The translations under genes and the position numbers were made by a program. This document shows positions 29,847-38,893 of a DNA stretch of 64,000 bases, piece by piece. Below the pieces are notes generated by a model that saw only the letters and a program-made list of their open reading frames with translations, did not search any database and was not told the origin of the DNA. Numbering within the stretch: position 1 is the first letter of the stretch; every line of letters begins with the position of its first letter. This DNA is from Pseudomonadota bacterium. Lineage in GTDB: Bacteria; Pseudomonadota; Gammaproteobacteria; Burkholderiales; Thiobacillaceae. The DNA is taken from contig JAKQCX010000031.1 in NCBI GenBank assembly GCA_029558905.1, positions 48,345 to 112,344 on the forward strand, written 5' to 3'.

Positions 29847-30724
29847 GGGTATTGCTGACCGGCGCCAGTGGATTCCTGGGCCGCCATGTTCTCAGGGCCT
29901 TGCGGCAGCATGACATCGAAGTGGTTGCCGTCGGCCGCACCCAACCTCGGGACTCGGTTGCACTTGTCGAATCGGACCTGCTGGGCATCAACGACTTCGC
30001 CCCGCTGCTGCGGCAAGTGCGTGCGACACATCTGCTGCATCTGGCCTGGTATGCGGAGCACGGCAAATACTGGACTTCGCCGTTGAACCTGCGCTGGCTG
30101 GAGACGACAACGCGTTTGGTGGAGGCCTTTTGCGGCGTCGGTGGCCAGCAGGTGGTGGTTGCGGGTACCTGCGCGGAGTATGACTGGGCACATGGCTATT
30201 GTCGGGAAGACAGCACCCCGCTGCATCCGGCCACGCTCTACGGGACGGCGAAGGATGCCACACGTCGCTTGGTCATGGCGGTGTGCGCGCAGCATCAAGT
30301 TCCCTGTGCCTGGGGACGGATTTTTCTGACGTTCGGTCATGGAGAAGCCTGCAGCCGCTTGATTCCTGCGCTGATCGACGTGCTCCGGGGTGCACGCGCA
30401 CCGTTTGGTGTGAATGCCCATGCCTATCGCGACTTTCTGCATGCCTCGGATGTGGCGGAGGGTTTTGTCAGGCTGCTGACCACAGGCACGAACGGCGCGT
30501 ACAACCTGTGCTCGGGTGAACCGACTCGTCTGGCCGTGGTCGTGAAGACCCTGGCATCCTTGCTGGCTGCGGATCCGCAGCCCGTGTTGGCGCTGAGCAC
30601 AGAGCGGCCTGGTGAGCCACCCTTGCTCGTGGGCGAGAGCCTCAAGCTCAGGGCGCTGGGCTGGCGACCTGCACTCACTCTGGCTCAGGGTCTTCAGCGC
30701 AGCCTCGAAGGGGAAATGAATTGA
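29843..30724 (+). CDS. NAD-dependent sugar epimerase/reductase
   Basis: This 293-residue extended SDR enzyme has VLLTGASGFLGRHVL at the N-terminus and a catalytic Tyr-Lys pair in LYGTAKDATRR. The early DLLGINDFAPLLRQVR and HLLHLAWYAEHGKYW segments fit NAD-dependent epimerase/dehydratase proteins of sugar loci. A likely role is 4-keto reduction that completes the branched CDP-deoxyhexose, which is inference. ATG 29843 overlaps the upstream stop. Confidence 0.85.
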   Translation: MRVLLTGASGFLGRHVLRALRQHDIEVVAVGRTQPRDSVALVESDLLGINDFAPLLRQVRATHLLHLAWYAEHGKYWTSPLNLRWLETTTRLVEAFCGVGGQQVVVAGTCAEYDWAHGYCREDSTPLHPATLYGTAKDATRRLVMAVCAQHQVPCAWGRIFLTFGHGEACSRLIPALIDVLRGARAPFGVNAHAYRDFLHASDVAEGFVRLLTTGTNGAYNLCSGEPTRLAVVVKTLASLLAADPQPVLALSTERPGEPPLLVGESLKLRALGWRPALTLAQGLQRSLEGEMN

Positions 30725-31890
30725 AGCGTCACCTATGCCCGTTGTGCGCGGGCACGCGGCTGAGGCCATTTCTGCTGCGTCCCCAGGTCCCGGTCCATCA
30801 GAACCTGGTGGTGAACAGCCAAGAGGCGGCCCGCGCAGTCACCCGCGGGGAACTTGAACTGGTGATTTGCGAAGACTGTGGATTCATATTCAATCAGGCC
30901 TTCGATTTGTCGCGTCTGAGTTATGGCGAGAACTACGACAATACGCAGTCCTGTTCGGCGTATTTCGATGCTTATCTGGATGGTCTGGCGCGCGACGTGG
31001 TCGAGCGCCAAGGCGTACATGATTGCACGATTGTCGAGGTGGGCTGCGGCAAGGGTGATTTTCTCAAAAAGCTGGTGGGCCATGCGGGAGCAAACAACAC
31101 CGGCTATGGATTCGACCCGAGCTATGTGGGTCCGTTGTCCGACCTGAATGGGCGACTGCAATTTCGTGCTCGCTACTACGATCAAGGCTGCACCGATATT
31201 GCCGCGGACGTAGTGGTCTGCCGTCATGTGATCGAGCATGTCCCGGAGCCACTGGAAATCCTGCGCTCGGTACGTGCCGCGCTGGCGTCATCGCCGAAGG
31301 CCCGGGTTTTTTTTGAAACCCCATGTGTCGAGTGGATCTTGCGCCACCGGGTAATATGGGATTTTTTTTACGAGCACTGCTCACTCTTTACTGCACGGTC
31401 TTTGGGGCTTGCCTTCCGCCGTGCCGGATTTCATGTCGAGCGGGTTGAACACATCTTTGGCGGGCAATATCTCTGGCTGGAAGCCCGTGTGGCAGACGTG
31501 GACGAATCATTGCCGGAGGTTGGTGAAACCCTACGCTTGGCGACGGCCTATGCAGCCGATGAACGAAGGCTTCGAGAGACATGGTTGATGCGCCTGAATG
31601 AACTGGGACAATACGGCAAGTTGGCCTTGTGGGGCGCGGGTGCCAAAGGCGCAACATTTGCGAACCTGATCGATCCGCACTGCACCTTGATCGATTGTGT
31701 GGTGGACCTGAACCCGAACAAACAGGGGCGCTACATTCCGGGTACTGGTCATCCCATCGTCTCGCCCATCGACCTTCCTGTTCGAGGCGTGAGCAACGCC
31801 ATTCTGATGAATCCGAATTACCGGGAAGAGAATCTGAAACTACTGGCCAAGGCAGATATTGCGCTGAATTTGATGGATTGGAGCGAATGA
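30721..31890 (+). CDS. Class I SAM methyltransferase, second C-methyltransferase-like paralogue
   Basis: This 389-residue protein has the same architecture as the gene two upstream: zinc-binding CPLC ... CEDCGF, a SAM motif IVEVGCGKGDFLKKLV, DVVVCRHVIEHVPEP, and a C-terminal domain with LALWGAGAKGATFANLI and VVDLNPNKQGRYIPGTGHPI. It may methylate another position or act as a sugar reductase-linked partner. The start is TTG at 30721, overlapping the upstream TGA. Its base composition is less GC-rich than the core genes. Confidence 0.82.
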   Translation: MKRHLCPLCAGTRLRPFLLRPQVPVHQNLVVNSQEAARAVTRGELELVICEDCGFIFNQAFDLSRLSYGENYDNTQSCSAYFDAYLDGLARDVVERQGVHDCTIVEVGCGKGDFLKKLVGHAGANNTGYGFDPSYVGPLSDLNGRLQFRARYYDQGCTDIAADVVVCRHVIEHVPEPLEILRSVRAALASSPKARVFFETPCVEWILRHRVIWDFFYEHCSLFTARSLGLAFRRAGFHVERVEHIFGGQYLWLEARVADVDESLPEVGETLRLATAYAADERRLRETWLMRLNELGQYGKLALWGAGAKGATFANLIDPHCTLIDCVVDLNPNKQGRYIPGTGHPIVSPIDLPVRGVSNAILMNPNYREENLKLLAKADIALNLMDWSE

Positions 31891-32654
31891 TGAAGCTGAC
31901 TCTGGACACCAAGACCAAGACCCTGACGGTTGACGAGGCGGGGCAGACCCAAACGATGGAACTGTATTCCAAGAATGCTTTCGAGATGATCTCACGGCAG
32001 TGGGTGCGCGTGGGTTGGAATCAGAAATACCAGTACACCTTCAGTTGGATGGGACGCCCGGTGATCCAGCTGCCCGAGGATCTGGTCCGCATGCAAGAGG
32101 TCATCTACCAGACCAAGCCGGACGTGATCATCGAAACCGGCGTGGCGCATGGCGGCTCGCTGATCTTTTACTCCAGCCTGTGCAAGGCCATGGAGAAGGG
32201 ACGAGTGATCGGCATCGATATCGAGATTCGTGCGCACAACCGTGCGGCCATCGAAGGGCATCCGCTGAGTGACCGCATCACCTTGGTCGAGGGCAGCTCC
32301 ACCGCACCGGACGTCGTCACACAGGTGAAATCCTTGGTTAAGTCCGGCGAGACCGTGCTGGTGATTCTGGACTCGAACCACTCCTATGCGCATGTCACCG
32401 ACGAGTTGGAAGCCTATGCCGAACTGGTGACACCGGGCTCATATATCGTGGCCACTGATGGCATCATGCATGACCTGACGGACGTACCACGCGGCCAGCC
32501 GGAATGGGCCAGCGACAATCCAACCCGGGCTGCACGGGATTTCGCCGCCAGGCACACGGAATTTGTGCTCGAACGACCAGGCTGGCCGTTCAACGAGAGT
32601 GAACTGGAGCATAACGTCACGCATTGGCCAGGGGCATGGTTGAAGCGCCGCTGA
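31887..32654 (+). CDS. Cephalosporin hydroxylase family protein
   Basis: This 255-residue protein belongs to the CmcI-like family, which has a Rossmann methyltransferase-type fold. IIETGVAHGGSLIFYSSL is the SAM-binding glycine-rich segment, followed by VIGIDIEIRAHNR and VLVILDSNHSYAHVTDEL. In polysaccharide clusters such proteins are probably sugar O-methyltransferases; the name does not imply antibiotic synthesis. ATG 31887 overlaps the upstream stop; ATG 31890 is an alternative. Confidence 0.82.
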   Translation: MMKLTLDTKTKTLTVDEAGQTQTMELYSKNAFEMISRQWVRVGWNQKYQYTFSWMGRPVIQLPEDLVRMQEVIYQTKPDVIIETGVAHGGSLIFYSSLCKAMEKGRVIGIDIEIRAHNRAAIEGHPLSDRITLVEGSSTAPDVVTQVKSLVKSGETVLVILDSNHSYAHVTDELEAYAELVTPGSYIVATDGIMHDLTDVPRGQPEWASDNPTRAARDFAARHTEFVLERPGWPFNESELEHNVTHWPGAWLKRR

Positions 32655-32907
32655 ATGCTCACTCCATACCGACATTCTGATGCCTGCAGATTCATTTGCC
32701 CACGCCGACACCCTGCGGCATGCCCGTCTGCCTGCCATGACCGGACATTTTGGCCGGTTCCCTGATCCCTGTCGTCGCACGGATGCTGCGTGTATTACCG
32801 ACTTTCCTCGACTATGACATCCGTGCTCCGCTTTTCCACCGCAGCCGCCTCGTTGCCACCCCTTCACCTGTGATATTGCAAACACTTCACGTCCACGCGC
32901 AGATCCT

Positions 32908-33840
32908 ATGAAAAATGGGCTAACAATAGGCGTTCCCGTTCACAATGAGGAGGCAAGGATAGAGAGGACGCTGCGATCCGTCGTCGGGCAGTGCGAGACA
33001 CTCATAATATCGGACAACGCATCCACCGACGGTACAGGAAAGATATGCGAGGACCTGGCCCGGGAATATGATCACGTCATCTATTTCCGGCACCCCAGGA
33101 ACATCGGCGCGGCGAGGAACTGGGTCCATATACTGCAGAATATCAGTACTCCCTATTTCATGTTCGTCGGCGCACACGACCATATCGAGTCAAGCTATGC
33201 GTCCGCCCTTCTGTCCGAGCTCGACAAAGACCCCACGGCCGTGGGCGCATTCGGGCAGCTGTATTTCGACGATGGCGAACGAATAATCGAACAAAGAGCT
33301 TTCAACGGGTTACGCACCTGGGAAAGTGACTCCGTGAGGACACGCATACTCGGCACCCTGTACTCGGGCGCACCCGTGCAATGGGCCGTCTATGGTTTGT
33401 TGAGAACCGAGGCATGCAGACAGCGTCTCATCGACGCAATCGGCCAGGGGCCCAGTTATGGTTCGGACGTGCTGTTCCTCATCAGGATACTGCGCGATGG
33501 AAAGATAAGGATTGCCAGCACGGTGAGATTTTATGGATGGATACGGAAGAACGACAGCACGGATGCCTTGGCGAAGCGCTGTGATCCAGATCAGGCCATA
33601 CGCTCGAGAAAGCTGGTCAAGAATGAATACCTTGCCGCACAGCATCAGGCCATGCTTGAATCACTGGGTCTGCAAGACACGTGGCCTGGCTTCATGATCA
33701 AATTGCGCAGCTATGCGCATTTCGGGCCATTCCGGTCGAACCGCCTTGATGTGCTTTATTTTCTCGCGTACATCCCGGCAAGACTCATCCACAAGACATC
33801 AAAGTTGCTCAGAAAGTGGAAGCGGGGATTGGGCCAATGA
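32908..33840 (+). CDS. Glycosyltransferase family 2 protein
   Basis: This 310-residue GT-A enzyme has TIGVPVHNEEARIERTLRSV, the nucleotide-binding LIISDNASTDGTGKICEDLA, and FMFVGAHDHIESSYA, where the usual DxD is replaced by AHDH. A basic C-terminal tail may contact the membrane. Codon use differs from the neighbours, with many ATA, AGA and AGG codons, suggesting recent acquisition. It is separated from the upstream operon by 253 bp in which I see no gene. Confidence 0.88.
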   Translation: MKNGLTIGVPVHNEEARIERTLRSVVGQCETLIISDNASTDGTGKICEDLAREYDHVIYFRHPRNIGAARNWVHILQNISTPYFMFVGAHDHIESSYASALLSELDKDPTAVGAFGQLYFDDGERIIEQRAFNGLRTWESDSVRTRILGTLYSGAPVQWAVYGLLRTEACRQRLIDAIGQGPSYGSDVLFLIRILRDGKIRIASTVRFYGWIRKNDSTDALAKRCDPDQAIRSRKLVKNEYLAAQHQAMLESLGLQDTWPGFMIKLRSYAHFGPFRSNRLDVLYFLAYIPARLIHKTSKLLRKWKRGLGQ

Positions 33841-34002
33841 AGGCGATACCGAGGTCAACACGGTGAAAGGGTGTCACCCGCGAGGGTGCATTTTCACGCC
33901 TGCAAAGCAGGCCCGCACATCATGCGGCGTCACCCTGATACCGGTCCGATCCTCGCATTTTCCTGTGACCACATCGCCCAGGACGATATTCGCATCGACG
34001 CC

Positions 34003-34851
34003 ATGGCAATCCTGAACAAATCGGCATTTCTTTGTATCGTCATCACGCTCGATGACGCTCAGGCCCGTCGGGATGCCATTTCCGCCCGTCTGCGGGTGCT
34101 GGGTATCCCGTTCGAGTTCGTGCCGGGCGTGGACGGACGCAAGCTCGATACCCTCATTCACCCCGGGTATGACAGCTTCCGGCGCGGCATCTACTTCGGC
34201 CGCGACCTGAGCAAGGGCGAACTGGGCTGCGCGCTGGCCCATCGCAACGCCTGCCGCCACGCTCTCGAATCCGGCCACGATGCCATCCTGATCCTGGAAG
34301 ACGACGCACTGCTGGCGGATGACCTGCCGGCCGTGATAGCGGATCTCCTTGCGCTTCGGGACAAGTGGGATCTGGTCCGCTTCCTTGGGCGAAAAAAGAA
34401 CTACCGCGCGTCACGTCTGATCACCCCCCTGGCAGGCAGCCAGGCCATGCTTGCCAGGCCGTTGGGAACGCCGGGCGGTGCCTACGGATACCTGCTCAAC
34501 CCGCGCGCGGCCAAGCGTCTGCTGGAGCTCACGCAGAAAATCTGGCTGCCCGTCGACACCTTGCACGGCATGACCTGGCACACCGGCCTGGCAACCCTGT
34601 CGGTGGTGCCTTCTCCCATCTTGCCCAATGACGACACGCCCTCCTGTATCGATGGGCAGGACGCGCATCGCCGCTGGGACAAGTCGGTCACGCTTTCGGG
34701 GGGCTGGAGGCTGGTGTATCCACTCACGCGGGCGTCGCACAAGCTGCGTTTCGCGCTGCTGGGCAGATGTATGCGCCTGCGCACCCTGCTGCCCGATCTG
34801 CTCCTGCGGTTGCGGAACCACCGCGACACAGACACCCGGCCAGATCATTGA
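34003..34851 (+). CDS. Glycosyltransferase family 25 (LPS biosynthesis)
   Basis: This 282-residue protein belongs to the LOS/LPS galactosyltransferase-like GT25 family. It has CIVITLDDAQARRDAISARL, FVPGVDGR, KGELGCALAHRNACRHAL, the ILILEDDALL motif with the metal-binding acidic pair, and GAYGYLLNPRAAKRLLE. ATG 34003 (MAILNKS) is preferred over in-frame ATGs at 33871 and 33922, which lie in the 163-bp gap behind the GT2 gene. The substrate is unknown. Confidence 0.87.
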   Translation: MAILNKSAFLCIVITLDDAQARRDAISARLRVLGIPFEFVPGVDGRKLDTLIHPGYDSFRRGIYFGRDLSKGELGCALAHRNACRHALESGHDAILILEDDALLADDLPAVIADLLALRDKWDLVRFLGRKKNYRASRLITPLAGSQAMLARPLGTPGGAYGYLLNPRAAKRLLELTQKIWLPVDTLHGMTWHTGLATLSVVPSPILPNDDTPSCIDGQDAHRRWDKSVTLSGGWRLVYPLTRASHKLRFALLGRCMRLRTLLPDLLLRLRNHRDTDTRPDH

Positions 34852-34892
34852 ACACGGCCCTACCGGCAGGACGCCGATGGGAATTGCCGAGA

Positions 34893-35167
34893 TCAGGCCC
34901 GTTGCACGAGGTACGCGGATCTCCGGCGCCACAAATCTTCAGCCGCGGTGTCGACCCTGCCAGCCGCATCGCGCGTCACCCCCTCGATGGCATCGATGAA
35001 GCCCTGTGCGTCACCTCGTTGCCAGGCGGCCAGCCGCGTCCAGGCCGGCAAGCTCGTCTGAAATTGCCTTGCCTGCCTGGAAATTGCCGTCGTGCTGGAC
35101 CCTCCAATGCCTTGGATTTCCGACCGACCGCAGAGCCCTTGGCAATGGCCTTGGCGTCCTCGTTCAT
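34893..35167 (-). pseudogene. Frameshifted small gene remnant
   Basis: Reading the minus strand from ATG 35167 gives MNEDAKAIAKGSAVGRKSKAL, then the frame is disturbed near 35090; the other frame continues as ARQFQTSLPAWTRLAAWQRGDAQGFIDAIEG and stops at 34893. The two halves look like one helical protein broken by an indel. I do not recognise the family. It is next to an IS3 remnant, so disruption is plausible. The rest of 34852-35500 has no gene. Confidence 0.3.
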
Positions 35168-35186
35168 CGCCCGGGTGAAGTCCGTC

Positions 35187-35376
35187 TCAGAACTGCGGTG
35201 CATTTCCCTTGCCAGCAGCCGATGGCGCAATGCTGGCCTCAGCCAACCATACGCCGTAGCCGATGGATACGTATGGCGAGCCCCGGTCGCTGTGATGGAT
35301 CGACCAATCCGGATCGGGTTCACGCAGAATCCGGACCATCTGTCCTTCGATGAATCGACCCCTACTTTCGGATGAA
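35187..35376 (-). mobile_element. IS3-family transposase remnant
   Basis: One minus-strand frame reads RFIEGQMVRILREPD, matching the start of IS3-type OrfA (RFTEEQIVRILREAE-like), and is followed directly by DWSIHHSDRGSPYVSIGYG and LAEASIAPSAAGKGN, matching the integrase core of OrfB (HHSDRGSQYVS...LAEAGIxPSxGxxGD). The several hundred codons between are missing. No terminal inverted repeats were identified. Confidence 0.7.
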
Positions 35377-35500
35377 GCGCCATTTTTCCAGGAACTCTCG
35401 GGTCGAGGGGCTTGGGCAGGTCCTGGGGGCTGGGGAACCCGCTGTCCTTGTGCCTTTGGACCCGTGGTGCGTAGACCGTCACACCACCGCCTGCAAGTGC

Positions 35501-37198
35501 CTAACCCAGGTAGTACAGGGCGAGATAGGCCATGAGCACGAGCATCACCCACAGGGACATGCTGCCGGACGACCAGGAGCGCAGCAGCAGACCATCGGGC
35601 GCCCGGTTGCGCAGGATCCAGGCGCCAGCGCGACGTCCCAGTCCGGTCAGGCCGCGGGCCAGGCGGGCACGGGCCGCGCGCACTCGCGCGCGCGCCACGC
35701 CGGCCAGTGCCGGGCCGGCAACGCGCCACAGCCAGTCGAAGTCCAGGGTGATGGTTGGGGTCCGCCGCAGGTGATCGAGCATAACGAAAAAGGCCAGGCC
35801 GGAGAACAGCAGGAGCTGGAGCTGTGTCACGACATGTGCGGCCGTGTAGGGGACGTAAGCCACCGGATAGGGCAGCAGCGCGTACAACGGATCGGGCCAG
35901 ATGCCCAGGGCGATGCAGAGGAAGGCCAGCAGGAGCATGGCCCAGCGCAGGCTCGCGGGGGGATCGGCGGGCCGCAGCCCAGAATCTTTCTGGAAGAAGA
36001 CGAACCACGGAAACTTGATGCCGGCATGCAGGAAGACTCCGGCCGAGGCAGCGGCCAGGAGCAGCCATACGCCTTGCAGCTGTGCGTCGGCGGCGGCCTG
36101 GCTCACCAACGACTTGGAAACGAAGCCGGACGTCAGGGGAAAGGCGGAGATCGCCAGCGCGCCGATGATGCCGCAGAGGGTGGTGACGGGCATGCTGTGG
36201 AACAGGCCGCCGAGTTCGGAACACTTGCGCCGGCCCGTGGCCGCCAGCACCGCGCCCGCCGACATCAGGAGCAGTGCCTTGTAGAGGATGTGGGTGAAGG
36301 CATGGGCCGCCGCGCCGTTCAGGGCCATCTCGCTGCCGATGCCGATGCCGGTGACCATGAAGCCCACCTGGTTGACGATGGAATAGGCCAGGATGCGGCG
36401 CATGTCGTTTTCCAGCAGGGCGTAGACAATGCCGTAGAAGATCATGAAAAGGCCGATCCAGATCAGCAACTCCGTACCCGGGAAGCCGCGCAGCAACACA
36501 TACACCGCCGTCTTGGTGGTGAAGGCGGAGAGGAAGACCATGCCGCTCCAGGAGGCCTCCGGATAGGCGTCGGGCAGCCAGGCCGACAGGGGAGGCGCGC
36601 CGGCGTTGACGAGAAAGCCAGCGAGAATCAGCCAGCTGGCGGGGGAGTCCAGCCGCATGACATGGAAGCCCGTATCGCCCGTGCCGAGGATCTGCCCGGC
36701 CACGCCAGCAAAGAGGAGCATGCCTCCGGCCAGGTGCACACCCACGTAACGCCGGCTCGCGGTCCATGCGGCCGGCGTGCCGGCACTCCACAGCACCAGC
36801 GTGGAGCCAATGGCCATGCATTCCCAGAACAGGAATACGCTGATCAGGTCCGCGGCCAGGGTGACGCCCACCGCCGCCCCGGCGTAAAGATAGGCGGCCG
36901 GGATTTCCAGGCGGCTTTCCTGGCGCAGGGCAAACAACCCGCCGATGCCGGCCAGCAACAGGAAGATGCTGGCGAACAGGCGTGAAAGCCTGTCGACGGC
37001 CAGGGGTGTGAGCGGATAGCCCAGCCAGTGCACCCGCCAGAGGACACCGTCCGGCAGCAGCCACAGCGCGGCCAGGGCAAGCGCCGGCAGGGCCAGGATG
37101 GCGACACTGCGCGCGCGGCCCCGCAGCAGGGGCAGCAGCAGGGCGCCGGCGATGAGCAGGAGGGCAGGATGTGGCACGAGTCCGTGCAGGCTAGTCAT
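35501..37198 (-). CDS. MrpD/NuoL-N-like antiporter subunit (third large subunit)
   Basis: This 565-residue polytopic protein is of the proton-conducting NuoL/M/N-MrpA/D family. The core helices include WECMAIGSTLVLWSA with the conserved glutamate, GAPPLSAWLPDAYPEA, FTTKTAVYVLLRGFPG with the conserved lysine, NDMRRILAYSIVNQVG, and FVSKSLV. It is the last gene of the minus-strand Mrp operon and overlaps the small gene before it by 8 nt. Length and the long C-terminal part suggest an MrpD paralogue. Confidence 0.9.
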   Translation of the reverse strand: MTSLHGLVPHPALLLIAGALLLPLLRGRARSVAILALPALALAALWLLPDGVLWRVHWLGYPLTPLAVDRLSRLFASIFLLLAGIGGLFALRQESRLEIPAAYLYAGAAVGVTLAADLISVFLFWECMAIGSTLVLWSAGTPAAWTASRRYVGVHLAGGMLLFAGVAGQILGTGDTGFHVMRLDSPASWLILAGFLVNAGAPPLSAWLPDAYPEASWSGMVFLSAFTTKTAVYVLLRGFPGTELLIWIGLFMIFYGIVYALLENDMRRILAYSIVNQVGFMVTGIGIGSEMALNGAAAHAFTHILYKALLLMSAGAVLAATGRRKCSELGGLFHSMPVTTLCGIIGALAISAFPLTSGFVSKSLVSQAAADAQLQGVWLLLAAASAGVFLHAGIKFPWFVFFQKDSGLRPADPPASLRWAMLLLAFLCIALGIWPDPLYALLPYPVAYVPYTAAHVVTQLQLLLFSGLAFFVMLDHLRRTPTITLDFDWLWRVAGPALAGVARARVRAARARLARGLTGLGRRAGAWILRNRAPDGLLLRSWSSGSMSLWVMLVLMAYLALYYLG

Positions 37199-37448
37199 CG
37201 TGCCCGTCCCGGGCGTAATAGGTGTCCGGTTTCTTCAGGCACCACCCCAGCACCTTGGCGCCGACGATCATGACCAGGCAGGCCACGAAGCCGTACAGCG
37301 CATGGAAGCCAAACCAGCCCTCGATCGCGAAGTGCGGTTTCGGATCGATCAGGGCGCCGGCCAGGACGGACAGGGCCAGCAGCACGAGAAAGCCCCGCCA
37401 GAGCTTGCGGATGCTGCGCGGGTCCTCCAGTCGGTGTCCCCGTTTCAT
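37191..37448 (-). CDS. Small two-helix membrane protein in the Mrp operon
   Basis: This 85-residue protein has two hydrophobic helices: FLVLLALSVLAGALI (about 20-34) and FHALYGFVACLVMIVGAKVLG (about 48-68). It also has the HFAIEGWFGFHALYGF segment and a charged C-terminus KKPDTYYARDGHDD. It overlaps the upstream mrpD copy by 4 nt (ATGA) and the downstream one by 8 nt, so it is co-translated. I do not recognise it beyond similar small proteins in some Mrp-like operons. Confidence 0.8.
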   Translation of the reverse strand: MKRGHRLEDPRSIRKLWRGFLVLLALSVLAGALIDPKPHFAIEGWFGFHALYGFVACLVMIVGAKVLGWCLKKPDTYYARDGHDD

Positions 37449-38893
37449 GCGGGCACCAGTTGACGGGCCAGCTGCAGCGGCAGCTCGGGGAAGAAGAACA
37501 GGGCCAGCGTACCGGCGGCGGTGGCGCACAGGGCCAGGACGATGGGCAACGGCGCCTCGCCGTGTGGCCGGGCCAGGGCCTCGGCGGACAGGGGCCGGAA
37601 GAAGGCGCGCCAGACGATGGGCAGAAAGTAGCCGGCGTTGAGCAGCGTCGAGATCAGCAGCACGCCCAGGGCGAGCCAGGCCTGCTGGCCCATGGCGCCG
37701 GACACCAGATACCACTTGCTGACGAAACCGACGGTGGGCGGCAGGCCGATCATGGACAGGGTGCCGATGCCGAAGGCAGCCATGGTCCAGGGCATGCGCC
37801 GGCCGATGCCGTCGAGCTGGCTCACCTCGGTCTTGTGCGCGGCGGTATAGATCGAGCCGGCGGCGAAGAACAGGGTGATCTTGCCCAGAGCATGCGCGGC
37901 GATGTGCAGCGCGGCCGCAACCACGGACAGCGGCGCCAGGAGGGCGGTGGCCAGGATGACGTAGGACAGCTGGCTCACGGTCGAGTAGGCAAGGCGCCGT
38001 TTGAGGTTGTCGGCATACAGGGCCACGAAGGAGGCGGCCACGACGGTGAAGCCGGCGATCGCCACCAGCCATTCGGTGGCGCCGCGCAGGGCCTCCAGGC
38101 CAAAGACGTACAGCACCACCTTGACGATGGTGAATACGCCGGCCTTCACCACCGCCACCGCGTGCAGCAGGGCGGAGACCGGTGTCGGCGCCACCATGGC
38201 GGCCGGCAGCCAGCGGTGGAAGGGCATGAGGGCGGCCTTGCCGGTGCCGAACACGAACAGCGCCAGCAGCACGGCAATGCCCTCCCTGCCCATGCCGGCC
38301 GGTAGGATGCCGCCGGCACGAAAATCCGTCGTGCCCGCCACGTGCCAGACATAGACCACCGCCGGCAGCAGGAAGAGCATGGAGGTACCCAGCAACAGGG
38401 CGAGATAGGTGCGTCCGCCCATCCTGGCCTGGTGCGTGCCGGCATGGGTGACCAGTGGATAGGTAACCAGCGTCAGCACTTCGTAGAACAGGAACAGGGT
38501 CAGCAGGTTGGCGGCGAAGGCGATTGCCAGGGTCGCGGCCAGGCTGAGGGCGAAACAGACATAGAAGCGAGTCTGGTGCCGCTCGGCGTTGCCCCGCATG
38601 TAGCCGATCGAGTAGACCGAGGTGACGATCCACAGGCCGGAGGCAATCAGCCCGAACAGCATGCCCAGGGGTTCGACGCGAAACGCGATTGCCAGACCGG
38701 GCAGGGGCTCGAGCAGCACCAGCTCGGGCTGCTGTCCGGCCAGCACGGGGTCCAGCATGCGCAGCACGCAGGCAAACAGTGCGCCGGCCGCGGCCAGGGT
38801 GAGCGTCTCGCGCATGTCCGGGGCCCGGGTCGCGAGGGCCATGCCCAGCGCGCCCAGGAGCGGCAACAGCAGGCACGCCAGGATCGGGTTCAT
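37445..38893 (-). CDS. MrpD-like antiporter subunit (second large subunit)
   Basis: This 482-residue membrane protein is of the NuoM/MrpD family. Key segments are FYEVLTLVTYPLV with the conserved glutamate, KAALMPFHRWLPAAM, HAVAVVKAGVFTI with the conserved lysine, LKRRLAYSTVSQLSYV, and FVSKWYLVSGAM. It starts at 38893, overlapping the upstream gene by 4 nt. An open frame extends to 39172, but that part lies inside the upstream mrpD gene and is not used. Confidence 0.92.
   Translation of the reverse strand: MNPILACLLLPLLGALGMALATRAPDMRETLTLAAAGALFACVLRMLDPVLAGQQPELVLLEPLPGLAIAFRVEPLGMLFGLIASGLWIVTSVYSIGYMRGNAERHQTRFYVCFALSLAATLAIAFAANLLTLFLFYEVLTLVTYPLVTHAGTHQARMGGRTYLALLLGTSMLFLLPAVVYVWHVAGTTDFRAGGILPAGMGREGIAVLLALFVFGTGKAALMPFHRWLPAAMVAPTPVSALLHAVAVVKAGVFTIVKVVLYVFGLEALRGATEWLVAIAGFTVVAASFVALYADNLKRRLAYSTVSQLSYVILATALLAPLSVVAAALHIAAHALGKITLFFAAGSIYTAAHKTEVSQLDGIGRRMPWTMAAFGIGTLSMIGLPPTVGFVSKWYLVSGAMGQQAWLALGVLLISTLLNAGYFLPIVWRAFFRPLSAEALARPHGEAPLPIVLALCATAAGTLALFFFPELPLQLARQLVPA

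Noticed and set aside
31887..32654. Antibiotic-related function suggested by the cephalosporin hydroxylase name
   Set aside because: The gene sits in a polysaccharide operon with no antibiotic genes; the family is broad and of methyltransferase-type fold.
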